Shown: positions 16,817-26,159, counted from the stretch's first letter. The stretch is DNA of 64,000 nt from Paraburkholderia sp. BCC1884 (GCF_900996225.1 NZ_CAAJGL010000145.1:186001-250000); one strand, 5' to 3'. Translations and numbers: made by a program. Notes: generated from the letters alone by a model not told the origin.

Positions 16817-17971
16817 ATGCCGTATGTGCCGTCAATCAGACATATCGACCGTGTGCGCAATGTGATCGAAGGTCGGATGCTGCGTCCCGGTGCCGATGGC
16901 ATGAGACTGGCGTCGTCGTATCGCCGCTCGCTCGAGCAGTACCATCTCGACCCGGGCGCGACCGTCGGTCCGCGCGTTCTCACCGTCCCCGAACTGCGCG
17001 ATGTTCAGCATCGCGAAGAAAGTTTTCTGCGTGCCTCCGGCCAGTGTCTGTCGCGGCTGCACGAAATGGTGCGCGAAGCCGACTACTGCGTGATGCTGAC
17101 CGACGCGCAAGGCGTGACCATCGACTACCGCGTCGACCGCGAGCGACGCCACGAATTCAAGCGCGCGGGCCTCTATCTCGGTTCGTGCTGGTCGGAACGC
17201 GAGGAGGGCACGTGCGGCGTGGCGAGTGTGCTGCTCGACGCCGAGCCGATCACCGTGCACCGAACCGATCACTTTCGCGCGGCCTTCACCACGCTGACCT
17301 GCAGCGCCTCGCCGATTTTCGGCTTGCACGGAGAGTTGCTCGGCGTGCTGGATGCGTCCGCCGTGCGTTCGCCCGACGAGCGCGAGAGCCAGCGGCTCGT
17401 CAATCACATGGTGCGGCAAGGCGCCTTGCTGATCGAAGATGCCTGGTTTCTCAATGCCGCGAGTGACTGCTGGGTGTTGCTGGCGCATCGTAATCGTCAC
17501 TACGTGGAAGCGCAGCCGGAAATCCTCATCGCCATCGACGCGTGCGGCAACGCGATCGCCGCGAACCGTCGTGCGCGCGAATGCATTCCGGCGCTCAATC
17601 AGATGCCGCGTCATGTGAGCGAGCTATTCGATATTCCGGCCGACCGTCTGTTCGATGCCAAGGCGGCGCGTGGTCTCGTGTCGCTGAGGATGAACGACAC
17701 GGGCTCGCCGCTCCATGCACGCGTACGGCCGCCAGCGCTCGCCCGCAGTGCGAGACGACCCGTGCCGACGACGCCGGCCAATGAGCCCGTCGCAGCCCGG
17801 TTGACGTCGCCTCTGTCCGACGACGACGCCCTCGAACGTAGCCGCATCGTCGCGGCACTCGGCGACGCGAAATGGCGCACCGACCAGGCCGCGCAGGCGC
17901 TGGGCATTTCACGCGCGACGTTATACCGGCGGATTGCCCGGTTCGGCATCAAACCGCCGCATAAGTGTTAG
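16817..17971 (+). CDS. AcoR-like GAF/Fis-HTH regulator lacking the AAA+ domain
   Basis: 384-residue regulator from the ATG at 16817 (GGAGA upstream). The N-terminal two thirds resemble AcoR: a GAF domain at about residues 70-215 with WSEREEGTCGVASVLLDAEP, HRTDHFRAAFTTLTCSASP and GELLGVLDASAV. A PAS-like segment follows (EILIAIDACGNAIAANRRA). The C-terminus (about 335-380) is a Fis-type helix-turn-helix, WRTDQAAQALGISRATLYRR. The sigma-54-contacting AAA+ module normally between them is absent, with no Walker A or GAFTGA motif. It precedes a flavin monooxygenase gene on the same strand by 85 bases, its likely target. Confidence 0.85.
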   Translation: MPYVPSIRHIDRVRNVIEGRMLRPGADGMRLASSYRRSLEQYHLDPGATVGPRVLTVPELRDVQHREESFLRASGQCLSRLHEMVREADYCVMLTDAQGVTIDYRVDRERRHEFKRAGLYLGSCWSEREEGTCGVASVLLDAEPITVHRTDHFRAAFTTLTCSASPIFGLHGELLGVLDASAVRSPDERESQRLVNHMVRQGALLIEDAWFLNAASDCWVLLAHRNRHYVEAQPEILIAIDACGNAIAANRRARECIPALNQMPRHVSELFDIPADRLFDAKAARGLVSLRMNDTGSPLHARVRPPALARSARRPVPTTPANEPVAARLTSPLSDDDALERSRIVAALGDAKWRTDQAAQALGISRATLYRRIARFGIKPPHKC

Positions 17972-17993
17972 CGGCGCAGTTTCTGTTTTTCTA

Positions 17994-18015
17994 GCGGGCA
18001 TAGAACCCGCGTTTT
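17994..18015 (+). terminator. Small hairpin with T-run between regulator and monooxygenase
   Basis: GCGGG (17994-17998) pairs with CCCGC (18006-18010) across a 7-base loop and is followed by GTTTT. The short stem makes it a weak or attenuating terminator at best. Confidence 0.35.
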
Positions 18016-18056
18016 CTATCGACGTTCGATTATCCGTTCTGTATGGAGGAGCAACC

Positions 18057-19865
18057 ATGCCTGAAAACAATGTGACTCACGCGACGATATCCAGTGTGCT
18101 CGAAACGCTGGAAGCCGCATTCCGACGGGGCGATGTCGAGGCCGCCGTCGATCTGTTCCAGCCCGTTTGCTATTGGCGCGATCTGGTCGCGTTCACCTGG
18201 AACATCAAGACGCTGGAAGGCCGCGAACAGATCGCGGAGATGCTGAAGGCGCAACTGGATGCCATCAAGCCGTCGACATTCCGGCTCGCCGAGGAGGCCG
18301 AGCCCGCCACCGACGCGAACGGCATCACCCAAGGCTGGATCACGTTCGAAACCGAGGTGGCGCGCGGCAGCGGCTTTATCCGTTTGCAGGACGGCCGCAT
18401 CTGGACCTTGCTGACGACGATGGCCGAGCTCAAGGGCCACGAAGAACCTAAAGGCGCCAAGCGGCCGATGGGTGCGGAACATGGCGCGCGTCCCGATCGC
18501 ACCAGCTGGAAGGAAAATCGCGAGGCCGAACTCGACGCGCTGGGCACCTCCGCGCAACCGTATTGCCTGGTCGTCGGCGGCGGCCAGGGCGGGATTGGAC
18601 TCGGCGCGCGGCTGCGCCAGCTCGGTGTGCCGACCATCATCATCGACAGGAACGAGCGGCCTGGCGACGCCTGGCGCAAACGCTACAAGACGCTGTGCCT
18701 GCACGATCCGGTCTGGTACGACCACATGCCTTATCTGCCCTTTCCGGACAACTGGCCGGTCTTCACGCCGAAGGACAAGATCGGCGACTGGCTCGAGATG
18801 TATGCGAAGGTGATGGAGCTGAATTACTGGGGCGGCACGACCTGTCAATCCGCGCGCTATGACGAGGCAAAAGGCGAGTGGGTCGTCGAAGTCGAGCGCG
18901 AAGGACGCACGATCACCTTGCGGCCGAAGCAACTGGTGCTGGCCACCGGCATGTCGGGCAAACCGAATGTGCCGGCTTTCAAGGGCATGGACGTGTTCAA
19001 GGGCGAACAGCACCATTCGTCGAAGCATCCCGGCCCGGACGGCTATCGCGGCAAGAAGGTGGTCGTGATCGGCGCGAACAATTCGGCGCATGACATTTGC
19101 GCCGCGCTGTGGGAAGCCGGCGTCGACGTGACGATGGTGCAGCGTTCGTCGACTCATATCGTCAAGTCGGATTCGCTGATGGACCTGGCGCTCGGCGATC
19201 TCTATTCGGAGCGCGCGGTGGCGGCCGGCATGACCACCTCGAAAGCCGATCTGACCTTCGCCTCGATTCCGTACGCGATTCTTCACGAGTTCCAGATTCC
19301 GGTCTTCAACGCGATCCGTGAGCGCGACGCCGCGTTTTACGACCGTCTGCAAAAGAGCGGCTTCATGCTCGACTTCGGCGACGACGAATCCGGGCTCTTC
19401 ATGAAGTATCTGCGACGCGGCTCGGGCTATTACATCGACGTCGGCGCATCGGAACTCGTCGCCGACGGCAAGATCAAGCTGAAGAGCGGCGTGGACGTGG
19501 TCGAGCTGAAAGAGCACTCGGTGCTATTGAGCGACGGCAGTGAACTCGACGCGGACGTGGTGGTGTTCGCCACCGGCTATGGTTCGATGAATGGCTGGGC
19601 CGCCGATCTGATCTCGCGCGAAGTGGCGGACAAGGTGGGCAAGGTCTGGGGACTCGGCTCCAGCACGACGAAGGACCCTGGGCCGTGGGAAGGCGAGCAG
19701 CGCAACATGTGGAAACCCACGCAGCAGGATGCGCTCTGGTTTCATGGCGGGAATCTGCATCAGTCGCGCCACTACTCGCAGTATCTGTCGCTGCAACTCA
19801 AGGCGCGCATGGAAGGTATCGCGACGCCGGTGTTCGGATTGCAGGAGGTCCACCACGTGGCGTAG
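18057..19865 (+). CDS. Flavin-containing monooxygenase with NTF2-like N-terminal domain
   Basis: 602-residue FAD/NAD(P)H monooxygenase from the ATG at 18057 behind a strong GGAGGA. Residues about 1-135 form an NTF2/SnoaL-like domain (LEAAFRRGDVEAAVDLFQPV). The FAD site VVGGGQGGIGLGARL lies near 171 and the NAD(P) site VVVIGANNSAHDICAALW near 335. Between them, FKGEQHHSSKHPG matches the FMO signature FxGxxxHxxx(W/Y/H). DPVWYDHMPYLPFPDNWPVF is typical of YUCCA-like and related FMOs. The oxygenated substrate is unknown. It is probably controlled by the preceding AcoR-like regulator. Confidence 0.88.
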   Translation: MPENNVTHATISSVLETLEAAFRRGDVEAAVDLFQPVCYWRDLVAFTWNIKTLEGREQIAEMLKAQLDAIKPSTFRLAEEAEPATDANGITQGWITFETEVARGSGFIRLQDGRIWTLLTTMAELKGHEEPKGAKRPMGAEHGARPDRTSWKENREAELDALGTSAQPYCLVVGGGQGGIGLGARLRQLGVPTIIIDRNERPGDAWRKRYKTLCLHDPVWYDHMPYLPFPDNWPVFTPKDKIGDWLEMYAKVMELNYWGGTTCQSARYDEAKGEWVVEVEREGRTITLRPKQLVLATGMSGKPNVPAFKGMDVFKGEQHHSSKHPGPDGYRGKKVVVIGANNSAHDICAALWEAGVDVTMVQRSSTHIVKSDSLMDLALGDLYSERAVAAGMTTSKADLTFASIPYAILHEFQIPVFNAIRERDAAFYDRLQKSGFMLDFGDDESGLFMKYLRRGSGYYIDVGASELVADGKIKLKSGVDVVELKEHSVLLSDGSELDADVVVFATGYGSMNGWAADLISREVADKVGKVWGLGSSTTKDPGPWEGEQRNMWKPTQQDALWFHGGNLHQSRHYSQYLSLQLKARMEGIATPVFGLQEVHHVA

Positions 19866-19879
19866 TGCCACGTGGACAT

Positions 19880-19916
19880 GCCGCGCTGATCGCGTTCGCC
19901 TTCAGCGCGGCTGTTT
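19880..19916. terminator. Bidirectional hairpin terminator candidate
   Basis: A perfect 10-bp stem, GCCGCGCTGA (19880-19889) with TCAGCGCGGC (19902-19911), has a 12-base loop and is followed by TGTTT. It lies between the convergent monooxygenase and VOC genes. Confidence 0.6.
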
Positions 19917-19981
19917 CATCGGCGGATGGTGGCGCGGCAACGTGCCGTAGGCCACCTCGGTCGCCCAACTGGTTGCCGTTC

Positions 19982-20404
19982 TCAAGCAGTCAAGGCCTGG
20001 CTGTCAAACGTATTGCGATATTGCGCTGCGGCGTCCGAGCGCGTGTTCATTTCGAACATCACGCCGCCTGGCGCCCGGCAAAAGAAACGCGAACCGCGGC
20101 CATTGTTGAAAATCTCAGTCTCCATGTCGACGCCTTCCGTCTTGAAGCGCTCGTATAACTCGCGCACGTCACCGAGGGTAGGCAGTTCGAAGCCGGCGTG
20201 AAACGCAGTAGGCCATACCGGCTTGTCGCCGCTGGCGTGATCGATCACCACGTCAAACCCGGGTCGTTTGAGAATGTACGACTGGTCCCACGATCCTGCG
20301 ATCGTGAAGCCCAGATATCGTTCGAAGAAAGCGGCCGTCGCGGGTGTGTCGGATGAAGGAAAACTCAGGTGATTGAGCTTCATAGTGTGGATAGAGGCAG
20401 TCAT
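19982..20404 (-). CDS. VOC (glyoxalase/dioxygenase fold) protein
   Basis: 140-residue single-module vicinal-oxygen-chelate protein. The start LNHLSFPSSDTPATAAFFERYLGF is typical (shortened here), with metal-ligand candidates His in LNHLSF, His in FHAGFEL and Glu in GVMFEMNT. The ATG at 20404 has GAGAGA upstream; an internal ATG at 20383 is possible. The family includes glyoxalase I, extradiol dioxygenases and antibiotic-resistance proteins. The reaction here is unknown. It is convergent with the monooxygenase and stands alone. Confidence 0.8.
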   Translation of the reverse strand: MTASIHTMKLNHLSFPSSDTPATAAFFERYLGFTIAGSWDQSYILKRPGFDVVIDHASGDKPVWPTAFHAGFELPTLGDVRELYERFKTEGVDMETEIFNNGRGSRFFCRAPGGVMFEMNTRSDAAAQYRNTFDSQALTA

Positions 20405-20843
20405 CGTCGATCTCTCGTGAATGGCGGTGGCCCAATGCCGTTACCGCCCGATGACGTCAGAATATAAGCGATAGCTCACATTCGACAACTCGCATTGAGC
20501 GCGCCGGCTAGCGGGGTGTGAAAGCCATACGGAGTCGCGCTTCGTGCGGGAACGACTTGCCTGGGGTTTGCGGTTGCTCACATTCGTGGCATTTCCGGCG
20601 GCATCGTTGCTCGACACCAGGATCGTTCGAGGCTTCGTTCTGAAATTGAAAGCAATTCCAATGACTATGAAAGTAATGTTCCAGAAAGGAAACTTACTCG
20701 ATAGCGCAATGTGGCGATGATCCAATGCCGTTGCTTCAGGCCCCATCTTGAAGTGAGCTTGCTCGCAATACCACCTATAAAAACCGGCATCTCCACGCGC
20801 AATGATGTTGGAGCGCTGAACAGCGAATCTGGAGCCCCTGAAC
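20405..20843. other. Intergenic region upstream of acid phosphatase gene
   Basis: About 440 bases between divergent genes. An open frame on the minus strand (20441-21001) crosses the phosphatase start and shows no family character, so it is not called. No Pho box was recognised despite the phosphoesterase downstream. A GGAGC ribosome-binding site precedes the ATG at 20844. Confidence 0.45.
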
Positions 20844-22685
20844 ATGTTTCCCAAAGCAATACTGCCCACCGCGATTGCCGTCGCGGCGCTGCTGACGATT
20901 GCCGCCTGCGGCAACAACGATGTCCATACCACCAGCCCGGCCGCGGCGACCACGCCGACCGTGTCGGCGCAGGACGCTCTGCAGACGGCGACGCCGATCA
21001 AGCACGTCGTCGTGATCTTCGGTGAAAACGTTTCGTTCGACCACTACTTCGCGACCTATCCGAATGCGAAGAACGTGGCCGGCGAGCCGGCGTTCAGCGC
21101 CGCCTCGGGCACGCAAACCGACATCCAGACGCTCGCCGCCGCGGGCTTGACCGGTGCCGCCAACCCGAACGCACAGGCTACGTCGCCGAACATCATTTCC
21201 ACGACAGTCAACGGCCAGACGACCACGCCGCCGACCCTCGGCGGTGCCCTCACGACGACCACCGCGCAGCCGTTCCGCCTCGACCGTTCGCAAGCGAACA
21301 CGAAGAGTCAGAACCACAGCTACTCGCCGGAGCAGCTCGCCGACGACAACCTGAAGATGGACGCGTTCCCGCTCTTCACGTCGGCTAGCGGCATCGTTGC
21401 CGGCAGCACGGGTCAGTTCGGTTCGTCCGCGCAGGTGCTGGGCTACTTCGACGGCAACACGGTCACGGCGTACTGGAACCTCGCGCAGAACTTCGCCATG
21501 AGCGACAACTCGTGGACCGACACGTTCGGCCCGTCGACGCCGGGCGCGATCGAAGTGATTTCCGGCCAGAACCAGGGTGTGACGGTGACGCCGAACGTCA
21601 AGAGCGGCACCGCGACGAGCGGCAACGCGCTTCCTGACGGTCAAGGCAGCTTCACGATGATCGGCGACCTCGACCCGACCACCGACACCTGCTCGATCGC
21701 TGCGGAAAACAGCGGCTCCAACACCAGCCCGACGGGCATGATGAACGGCAAGAACATCGGCGATCTGCTGAACGGGTCGAACATCACGTGGGGCGGCTTC
21801 ATGGGCGGCTTCAACCTGCAGACGACCAACGCGAACGGCACGACGGGCTGCGCACGCTCGACGTGGTCGGACGTGCTCGGCACGGCGCCGGCTGACTATG
21901 TCCAGCATCACGCATGGTTCCAGTACTACCCGACGACGGCCAATCCGACGCACCAGCGTCCGACCTCGACGGCGATGATCGGCTTCACCGAGCCGACCCT
22001 CGACACGACGGCTACGCCGGTTCACCACCAGTACGACACCGACGATTTCTTCGCGGCTGTGCAAGCGGGCAACTTCCCGTCGGTCAGCTTCCTGAAGGCG
22101 CCGGCGATCAGTGACGGTCACCCGGGCAATTCGGATCCGCTCGACGAGCAGGCGTTTGTCGTGAAGGTCACGAACTTCCTGCAGCAACAGCCTGACTGGA
22201 AGAACACGCTCGTGATCGTGGCTTACGACGACTCGGACGGTTGGTACGACCACGTCGTGCCGACGATCAAGAGCTCGTCGTTCGACACGTCGCTCGTGAC
22301 GAAGGTCGGTACGGCAACCTTCACGGGCGCCGACCAGTTGTCGGGCCAAGGTCAATGTACCGGCACGGGCGCCACGCAGCCGATGGGCATCAACGGCGGA
22401 GCAGTCAACGGCCGCTGCGGTCCGGGTACGCGGACGCCGTTTATCGTGATCTCTCCGTGGGCGAAGGCGAACTACGTCGACCACACGCAGATCACGCAAG
22501 CGTCGGTCGTCAAGTTCATCGAAGACAACTGGATGGGCGGCAAGCGTCTTGGCGGCGGTTCGTTCGATGCAACGGCTGGCGATATCCGCAGCATGCTGAA
22601 CCTGACCGGCGCGGGCAACAACCCGACCGTGTTCCTCGATCCGGTTGTCGGTACGAAGCTCGCCGCAGCACCGGCGACCAACTGA
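20844..22685 (+). CDS. AcpA/phospholipase C-family phosphoesterase lipoprotein
   Basis: 613-residue exported phosphoesterase. The signal sequence ends in the lipobox TIAAC followed by GNNDVHTT, so it is probably membrane-anchored. The start of the catalytic domain is HVVVIFGENVSFDHYF, matching AcpA and non-hemolytic phospholipase C enzymes; other active-site blocks are NSWTDTFGPSTPGAIE, SDGHPGNSDPLDEQ and VIVAYDDSDGWYDHV. GPGTRTPFIVISPWAKANYVD (shortened) and SVVKFIEDNW close the domain. It hydrolyses phosphate mono- or diesters outside the cytoplasm. The di-heme peroxidase gene follows 168 bases downstream on the same strand. Confidence 0.92.
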   Translation: MFPKAILPTAIAVAALLTIAACGNNDVHTTSPAAATTPTVSAQDALQTATPIKHVVVIFGENVSFDHYFATYPNAKNVAGEPAFSAASGTQTDIQTLAAAGLTGAANPNAQATSPNIISTTVNGQTTTPPTLGGALTTTTAQPFRLDRSQANTKSQNHSYSPEQLADDNLKMDAFPLFTSASGIVAGSTGQFGSSAQVLGYFDGNTVTAYWNLAQNFAMSDNSWTDTFGPSTPGAIEVISGQNQGVTVTPNVKSGTATSGNALPDGQGSFTMIGDLDPTTDTCSIAAENSGSNTSPTGMMNGKNIGDLLNGSNITWGGFMGGFNLQTTNANGTTGCARSTWSDVLGTAPADYVQHHAWFQYYPTTANPTHQRPTSTAMIGFTEPTLDTTATPVHHQYDTDDFFAAVQAGNFPSVSFLKAPAISDGHPGNSDPLDEQAFVVKVTNFLQQQPDWKNTLVIVAYDDSDGWYDHVVPTIKSSSFDTSLVTKVGTATFTGADQLSGQGQCTGTGATQPMGINGGAVNGRCGPGTRTPFIVISPWAKANYVDHTQITQASVVKFIEDNWMGGKRLGGGSFDATAGDIRSMLNLTGAGNNPTVFLDPVVGTKLAAAPATN

Positions 22686-22714
22686 TCGACAGTCCAGGGT
22701 CTGCGTGAATCACC

Positions 22715-22770
22715 CGTCCCGTCCTGCTTCGCGCGCGGTTGTAGCTAACTGCGCGCGAGGCGGCGGGACG
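22715..22770 (+). terminator. Extended hairpin after phosphoesterase gene
   Basis: An inner stem TCGCGCGC (22729-22736) with GCGCGCGA (22751-22758) is flanked by CGTCCC (22715-22720) with GGGACG (22765-22770). There is no T-run, so it may be a terminator or an mRNA-stabilising structure ahead of the peroxidase gene. Confidence 0.45.
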
Positions 22771-22853
22771 CAACACATCTCGCAGTGGGTCGAGCCGGCA
22801 CGGCAACGTGCTGGCTCAATGTCTTTTCTGGTTTTATCTTTGTCACTATCGCC

Positions 22854-24296
22854 ATGAGTTCTCCGAATTCTGCATTGCCGCCCTCGCTGCCCGCTGGCGA
22901 GGCTCCGCGCCCCGGCAGCGCCAAACGCCAGTTGTTGCGCGTGCTCGGTTGGATCGTCGCCGTGATCGCGGCCGGCTGCGCCGCCTTCGCCGCCTACGCG
23001 GCAAGCTATCCGGAGCGGATGCCCCCGGCAATCGGCACCATCGTCGAAGACGTGACTGGCGCGAATCCGCAGCCGGTCACCTTGCACGTGCCGCCCAGCC
23101 AGCCGCTGAGCGCAGTGGCTCTGCTCGGTCAACAGATTTTCAACGACCCGTCGCTGTCGGCGTCGGGCAAGCAGTCGTGTGCGTCGTGCCACAGCCCCGA
23201 CCACGCGTATGGGCCGCCGAACGACCTGTCGGTGCAGCTCGGCGGTCCGCATATGGCGGACGCCGGCTATCGGCCGCCGCCGTCGCTCGCGTACCTGTAT
23301 CGTCAGGCGCCGTTCTCGATCGGTCCTGACGCGAACGACATGGACGCGGCACCCGTCACGCTCGACCAGCTGGCTAGCGCCGCAAGCGGCACGCAGCGTG
23401 CGGTCAAGACCGCCGGCGTTGCGCCGGCCGCGCCGGCCATGGTGCCGCAGGGCGGACTGTTCTGGGACGGCCGCGCGAGTACGCTGCAGGACCAGGCGAT
23501 CGGGCCGTTGCTGAACCCCGTCGAAATGGCTAACAAGAACACGGACGAGGTGGTAAAAAAACTGGCGGCCACGAAATACTTCGAGCAGTTCAAGGAGCTG
23601 TTCGGCGATCGGATCGTGAAGCAACCCGACCTGCTGGTGGACGAAGCCATGTTCGCGGTGGGACGCTACCAGTTCGAAGACCCGTCGTTCCATCGCTTCA
23701 CGAGCAAGTACGATTACTGGCTGCAGGGCAAGGCGCGTCTTACGCAAGCGGAGTTGCACGGCTTGCGTCTGTTCAACGATCCCGACAAGGCGAATTGCGC
23801 CGGCTGCCACCTGAGCAAGCCAACCGCGGATCATCTGCCGCCGCTCTTTACCGACACGCAATATGAAGCATTGGGCGTGCCGCGCAATCGCGATTTGTCG
23901 ATCAACAAGGACCCGAAGTTTTATGACATGGGCGTATGTGGCCCGTTCCGGTCCGACGCGGCTGCGCTCACGCAGTATTGCGGCATGTTCCTGACGCCGA
24001 CACTGCGCAACGTCGCGACGCGCCATGTGTTTTTCCACAACGGCGTGTACCACGATCTGCAGCACGTGATGGACTTCTATAACCTGCGCAATACGAGCCC
24101 CGAGAAGATCTATCCGCACGATGCGGCAGGCAAGACCGACAAGTACGACGATCTTCCGGCCAAATATCACGCCAACGTCGACGTCGCCGACGCGCCGTTC
24201 GACCGCAAGCTGGGTGACAAGCCGGCTATGACCGATGATGAGATCAAGGACATCATCGCGTTCATGGGTACGCTGACCGACGGGTATAAGCCGTAA
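22854..24296 (+). CDS. Membrane-anchored di-heme cytochrome c peroxidase (CcpA/MauG family)
   Basis: 480-residue di-heme protein. The ATG at 22854 is chosen although its RBS is weak; the frame extends to 22785. One N-terminal transmembrane helix (about residues 26-50) anchors the rest in the periplasm. Two heme c sites are CASCH at about 109-113 and CAGCH at about 315-319, with the family blocks GLFWDGRASTLQDQAIGPLL and NPVEM. The C-terminal part has FLTPTLRNVATRHVFFHNGVY. The family reduces hydrogen peroxide or, like MauG, oxidises a protein partner. It is longer at the N-terminus than soluble peroxidases. Confidence 0.88.
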   Translation: MSSPNSALPPSLPAGEAPRPGSAKRQLLRVLGWIVAVIAAGCAAFAAYAASYPERMPPAIGTIVEDVTGANPQPVTLHVPPSQPLSAVALLGQQIFNDPSLSASGKQSCASCHSPDHAYGPPNDLSVQLGGPHMADAGYRPPPSLAYLYRQAPFSIGPDANDMDAAPVTLDQLASAASGTQRAVKTAGVAPAAPAMVPQGGLFWDGRASTLQDQAIGPLLNPVEMANKNTDEVVKKLAATKYFEQFKELFGDRIVKQPDLLVDEAMFAVGRYQFEDPSFHRFTSKYDYWLQGKARLTQAELHGLRLFNDPDKANCAGCHLSKPTADHLPPLFTDTQYEALGVPRNRDLSINKDPKFYDMGVCGPFRSDAAALTQYCGMFLTPTLRNVATRHVFFHNGVYHDLQHVMDFYNLRNTSPEKIYPHDAAGKTDKYDDLPAKYHANVDVADAPFDRKLGDKPAMTDDEIKDIIAFMGTLTDGYKP

Positions 24297-24342
24297 TTTG
24301 CACCGCTAGTCAGTCGATGTTCCCGGGCTGACAGGCCCATGA

Positions 24343-24377
24343 CGAGGCGACCAGATCCGCTTGGACTGGTCGCCTCG
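24343..24377 (+). terminator. Strong hairpin after peroxidase gene
   Basis: A perfect 12-bp stem, CGAGGCGACCAG (24343-24354) with CTGGTCGCCTCG (24366-24377), has an 11-base loop. No T-run follows, but its position 47 bases after the stop codon fits a terminator. Confidence 0.55.
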
Positions 24378-24480
24378 CGTGCGCGCCGACCGTGGTCGGT
24401 CATTTGACCGATACCGCTACGGCCGGTCCAGTGTGATCCTACCTATCGGCATGTTCATTAGAATCCGTTAGGGAGGTGCA

Positions 24481-25059
24481 ATGGTTGATCGCCATGTAGA
24501 AATTAATCGAGCTCAGGAAGAACGCTGGCTCACGCGTTACTACTTTATCCGGACTGCTTTTTCGGCTGTCTGGGTCGCCCTTGCTTTCTCTGTCGGGCGG
24601 CATTTCCCACTCTTCGCGGCTGCGCTGCTGGTCGCGTATCCCGCATGGGATGCTCTGGCCAATTACGTCGATGCGTCGCGTAGCGGTGGGATGACGAAAA
24701 ATTATGCCCAGGCGATCAATGTCGTCATTAGCGTTACGATAACGATTGCCGTGATTGTCGCGTTAGGATCGAACTGGCTGCTGGGAGTATTTGGCGTTTG
24801 GGCCATACTGTCCGGATTGCTTCAGCTTGCCACTGCCGTTCGCCGTTGGAGGCTCATCGGCGCGCAATGGACAATGATATTGAGCGGCGGACAATCGGCG
24901 TTGGTGGGGGCTTTTTTTCTCATGCAAACGCACGCGCCAATGGACTTCGCGATGACTAAAGTGGCCGGTTATGCCGCTGTAGGTGCCGTCTATTTTCTCG
25001 TTTCTTCGGTGTGGCTATCAGTCGGACAACTGCGTCGTAAGGCTGCCTGCGTGCCTTGA
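24481..25059 (+). CDS. Multi-pass membrane protein, DUF308/HdeD-like
   Basis: 192-residue inner-membrane protein with five to six hydrophobic segments. A basic, polar N-terminus (VDRHVEINRAQEERWLTRYY) precedes the first helix. The pattern of short helices with WAILSGLLQLATAVRRWR and SGGQSALVGAFFLMQ resembles DUF308/HdeD-type proteins, though the match is loose. An RBS GGGAGG lies directly before the ATG. Its last codons touch a truncated hydrolase remnant. The function is unknown. Confidence 0.6.
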   Translation: MVDRHVEINRAQEERWLTRYYFIRTAFSAVWVALAFSVGRHFPLFAAALLVAYPAWDALANYVDASRSGGMTKNYAQAINVVISVTITIAVIVALGSNWLLGVFGVWAILSGLLQLATAVRRWRLIGAQWTMILSGGQSALVGAFFLMQTHAPMDFAMTKVAGYAAVGAVYFLVSSVWLSVGQLRRKAACVP

Positions 25060-25064
25060 ATCAC

Positions 25065-26159
25065 ATGGATTCCAGATTCCCGGCGATTCACTTTCTTTCA
25101 AAGGGAAAATTCGATATTGCGCGCTGGTCGATCATGCTGATGAACGACGGAGCGATCGACGGCAGGCAGGTGATTCCTGCGAGCGTTCTAAAAGCGACAC
25201 TCGCTCCCGGCCTGCCTTGGCCGAACGCGATGCGTGACGTACTCGGCTTCGACACCGATCTCAATGGCATCTACGGCATGGGACGTATGACGGCGGCGTT
25301 TCGCGGCCATCTGTTGACGAGTCACGGCGGGGCACTGCGCGCGTTTCATTCGCAGGTGTCGTATTTGCTGAAAGAGAAGATCGGCGTCTCGGTGTTCGTG
25401 ATTGGCGATCATTGCGCACCGTTGAGTAATGCGATTGGCTTCGACATCTATGGCCGTGCGCTTGGACTTGAAGCGACCGACTGGACAGAGCGCCGGCGCG
25501 AATTTTGCGCGAAGGCTACGATGCGGGAGGCGCGAGCGCGTTCCGTGCCGCGCGGCGTGCCCAATACGCGGCCGTCACACGAACTCGCGGATTATGCCGG
25601 CGCGTTCGGGCATCCAGCCTACGGGCAAATGCATATTGCAATGGATGGCACGCAATTTCAGTTTCATTTTCGCGAGACCAGGCTGCCCCTGAACCACTTT
25701 CATTACGACCGCTTCGACACTCCTGACGACGAAGCGAACGGTGCTTGGTCGGTGTCGTTCCTGACGAGCGCGCCAGGCGACATCGACCGTGCTGTCATGC
25801 AGCTCGATCAGGTCGAAGCGGTGTTCGTCCGTCTGCCGATACGTCTTGATGCAAGCGTGCTCGCGACGCTGGTGGGCACATACGAAGCGCCCTTTGGCGA
25901 GAAGATCGGTATCAGATTGGGGCGGGACGGCGATCTATTGCTTTCTGCTCCGGATCAGCCGGCGGACGTCCTCAAACCGTTCAGAGGGCTGCAATTTCGC
26001 AGTAACGATTTTCCTGAGATCACGTTTGAATTCGTCGTCGAGGAGGGGTGCGTGACAGCGCTTCGCCACTGGAATGCGCATGTGGAGCTTGTGTGGCCGC
26101 GCACCGCCGATGATGTTCCTGCTGATGCGCTTGAGGACGATGCGCTGTGGAGGGGTTAG
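25065..26159 (+). pseudogene. Serine hydrolase (class C beta-lactamase-like) remnant, N-terminal half missing
   Basis: About 364 codons correspond to only the C-terminal part of a beta-lactamase-related serine hydrolase. It begins near KGKFDIARWSIMLMNDG, which in intact relatives is the mid-protein stretch after the catalytic centre. YGMGRMTAAFRGHLLTSHGGALRAF looks like the usual HxG-type third motif region (HGG), shortened here as GHLLTSHGGALRAF. A lipocalin-like C-terminal domain (from about LADYAGAFGHPAYGQMHI) follows. The N-terminal SxxK and YxN motifs are absent. Immediately upstream lies an unrelated membrane-protein gene, so the 5' half was lost by deletion or rearrangement. Confidence 0.75.

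Noticed and set aside
17972..18056. Search for a sigma-54 promoter before the flavin monooxygenase gene
   Set aside because: No GG-N10-GC type -24/-12 element was seen, which agrees with the regulator lacking an AAA+ domain.
20441..21001. 186-codon minus-strand frame upstream of the phosphoesterase gene
   Set aside because: It overlaps the true start of the phosphoesterase, lacks a credible RBS and shows no family character.
20775..22499. 574-codon minus-strand frame opposite the phosphoesterase gene
   Set aside because: It has Arg/Val-rich shadow composition, while the plus strand encodes a clear enzyme.
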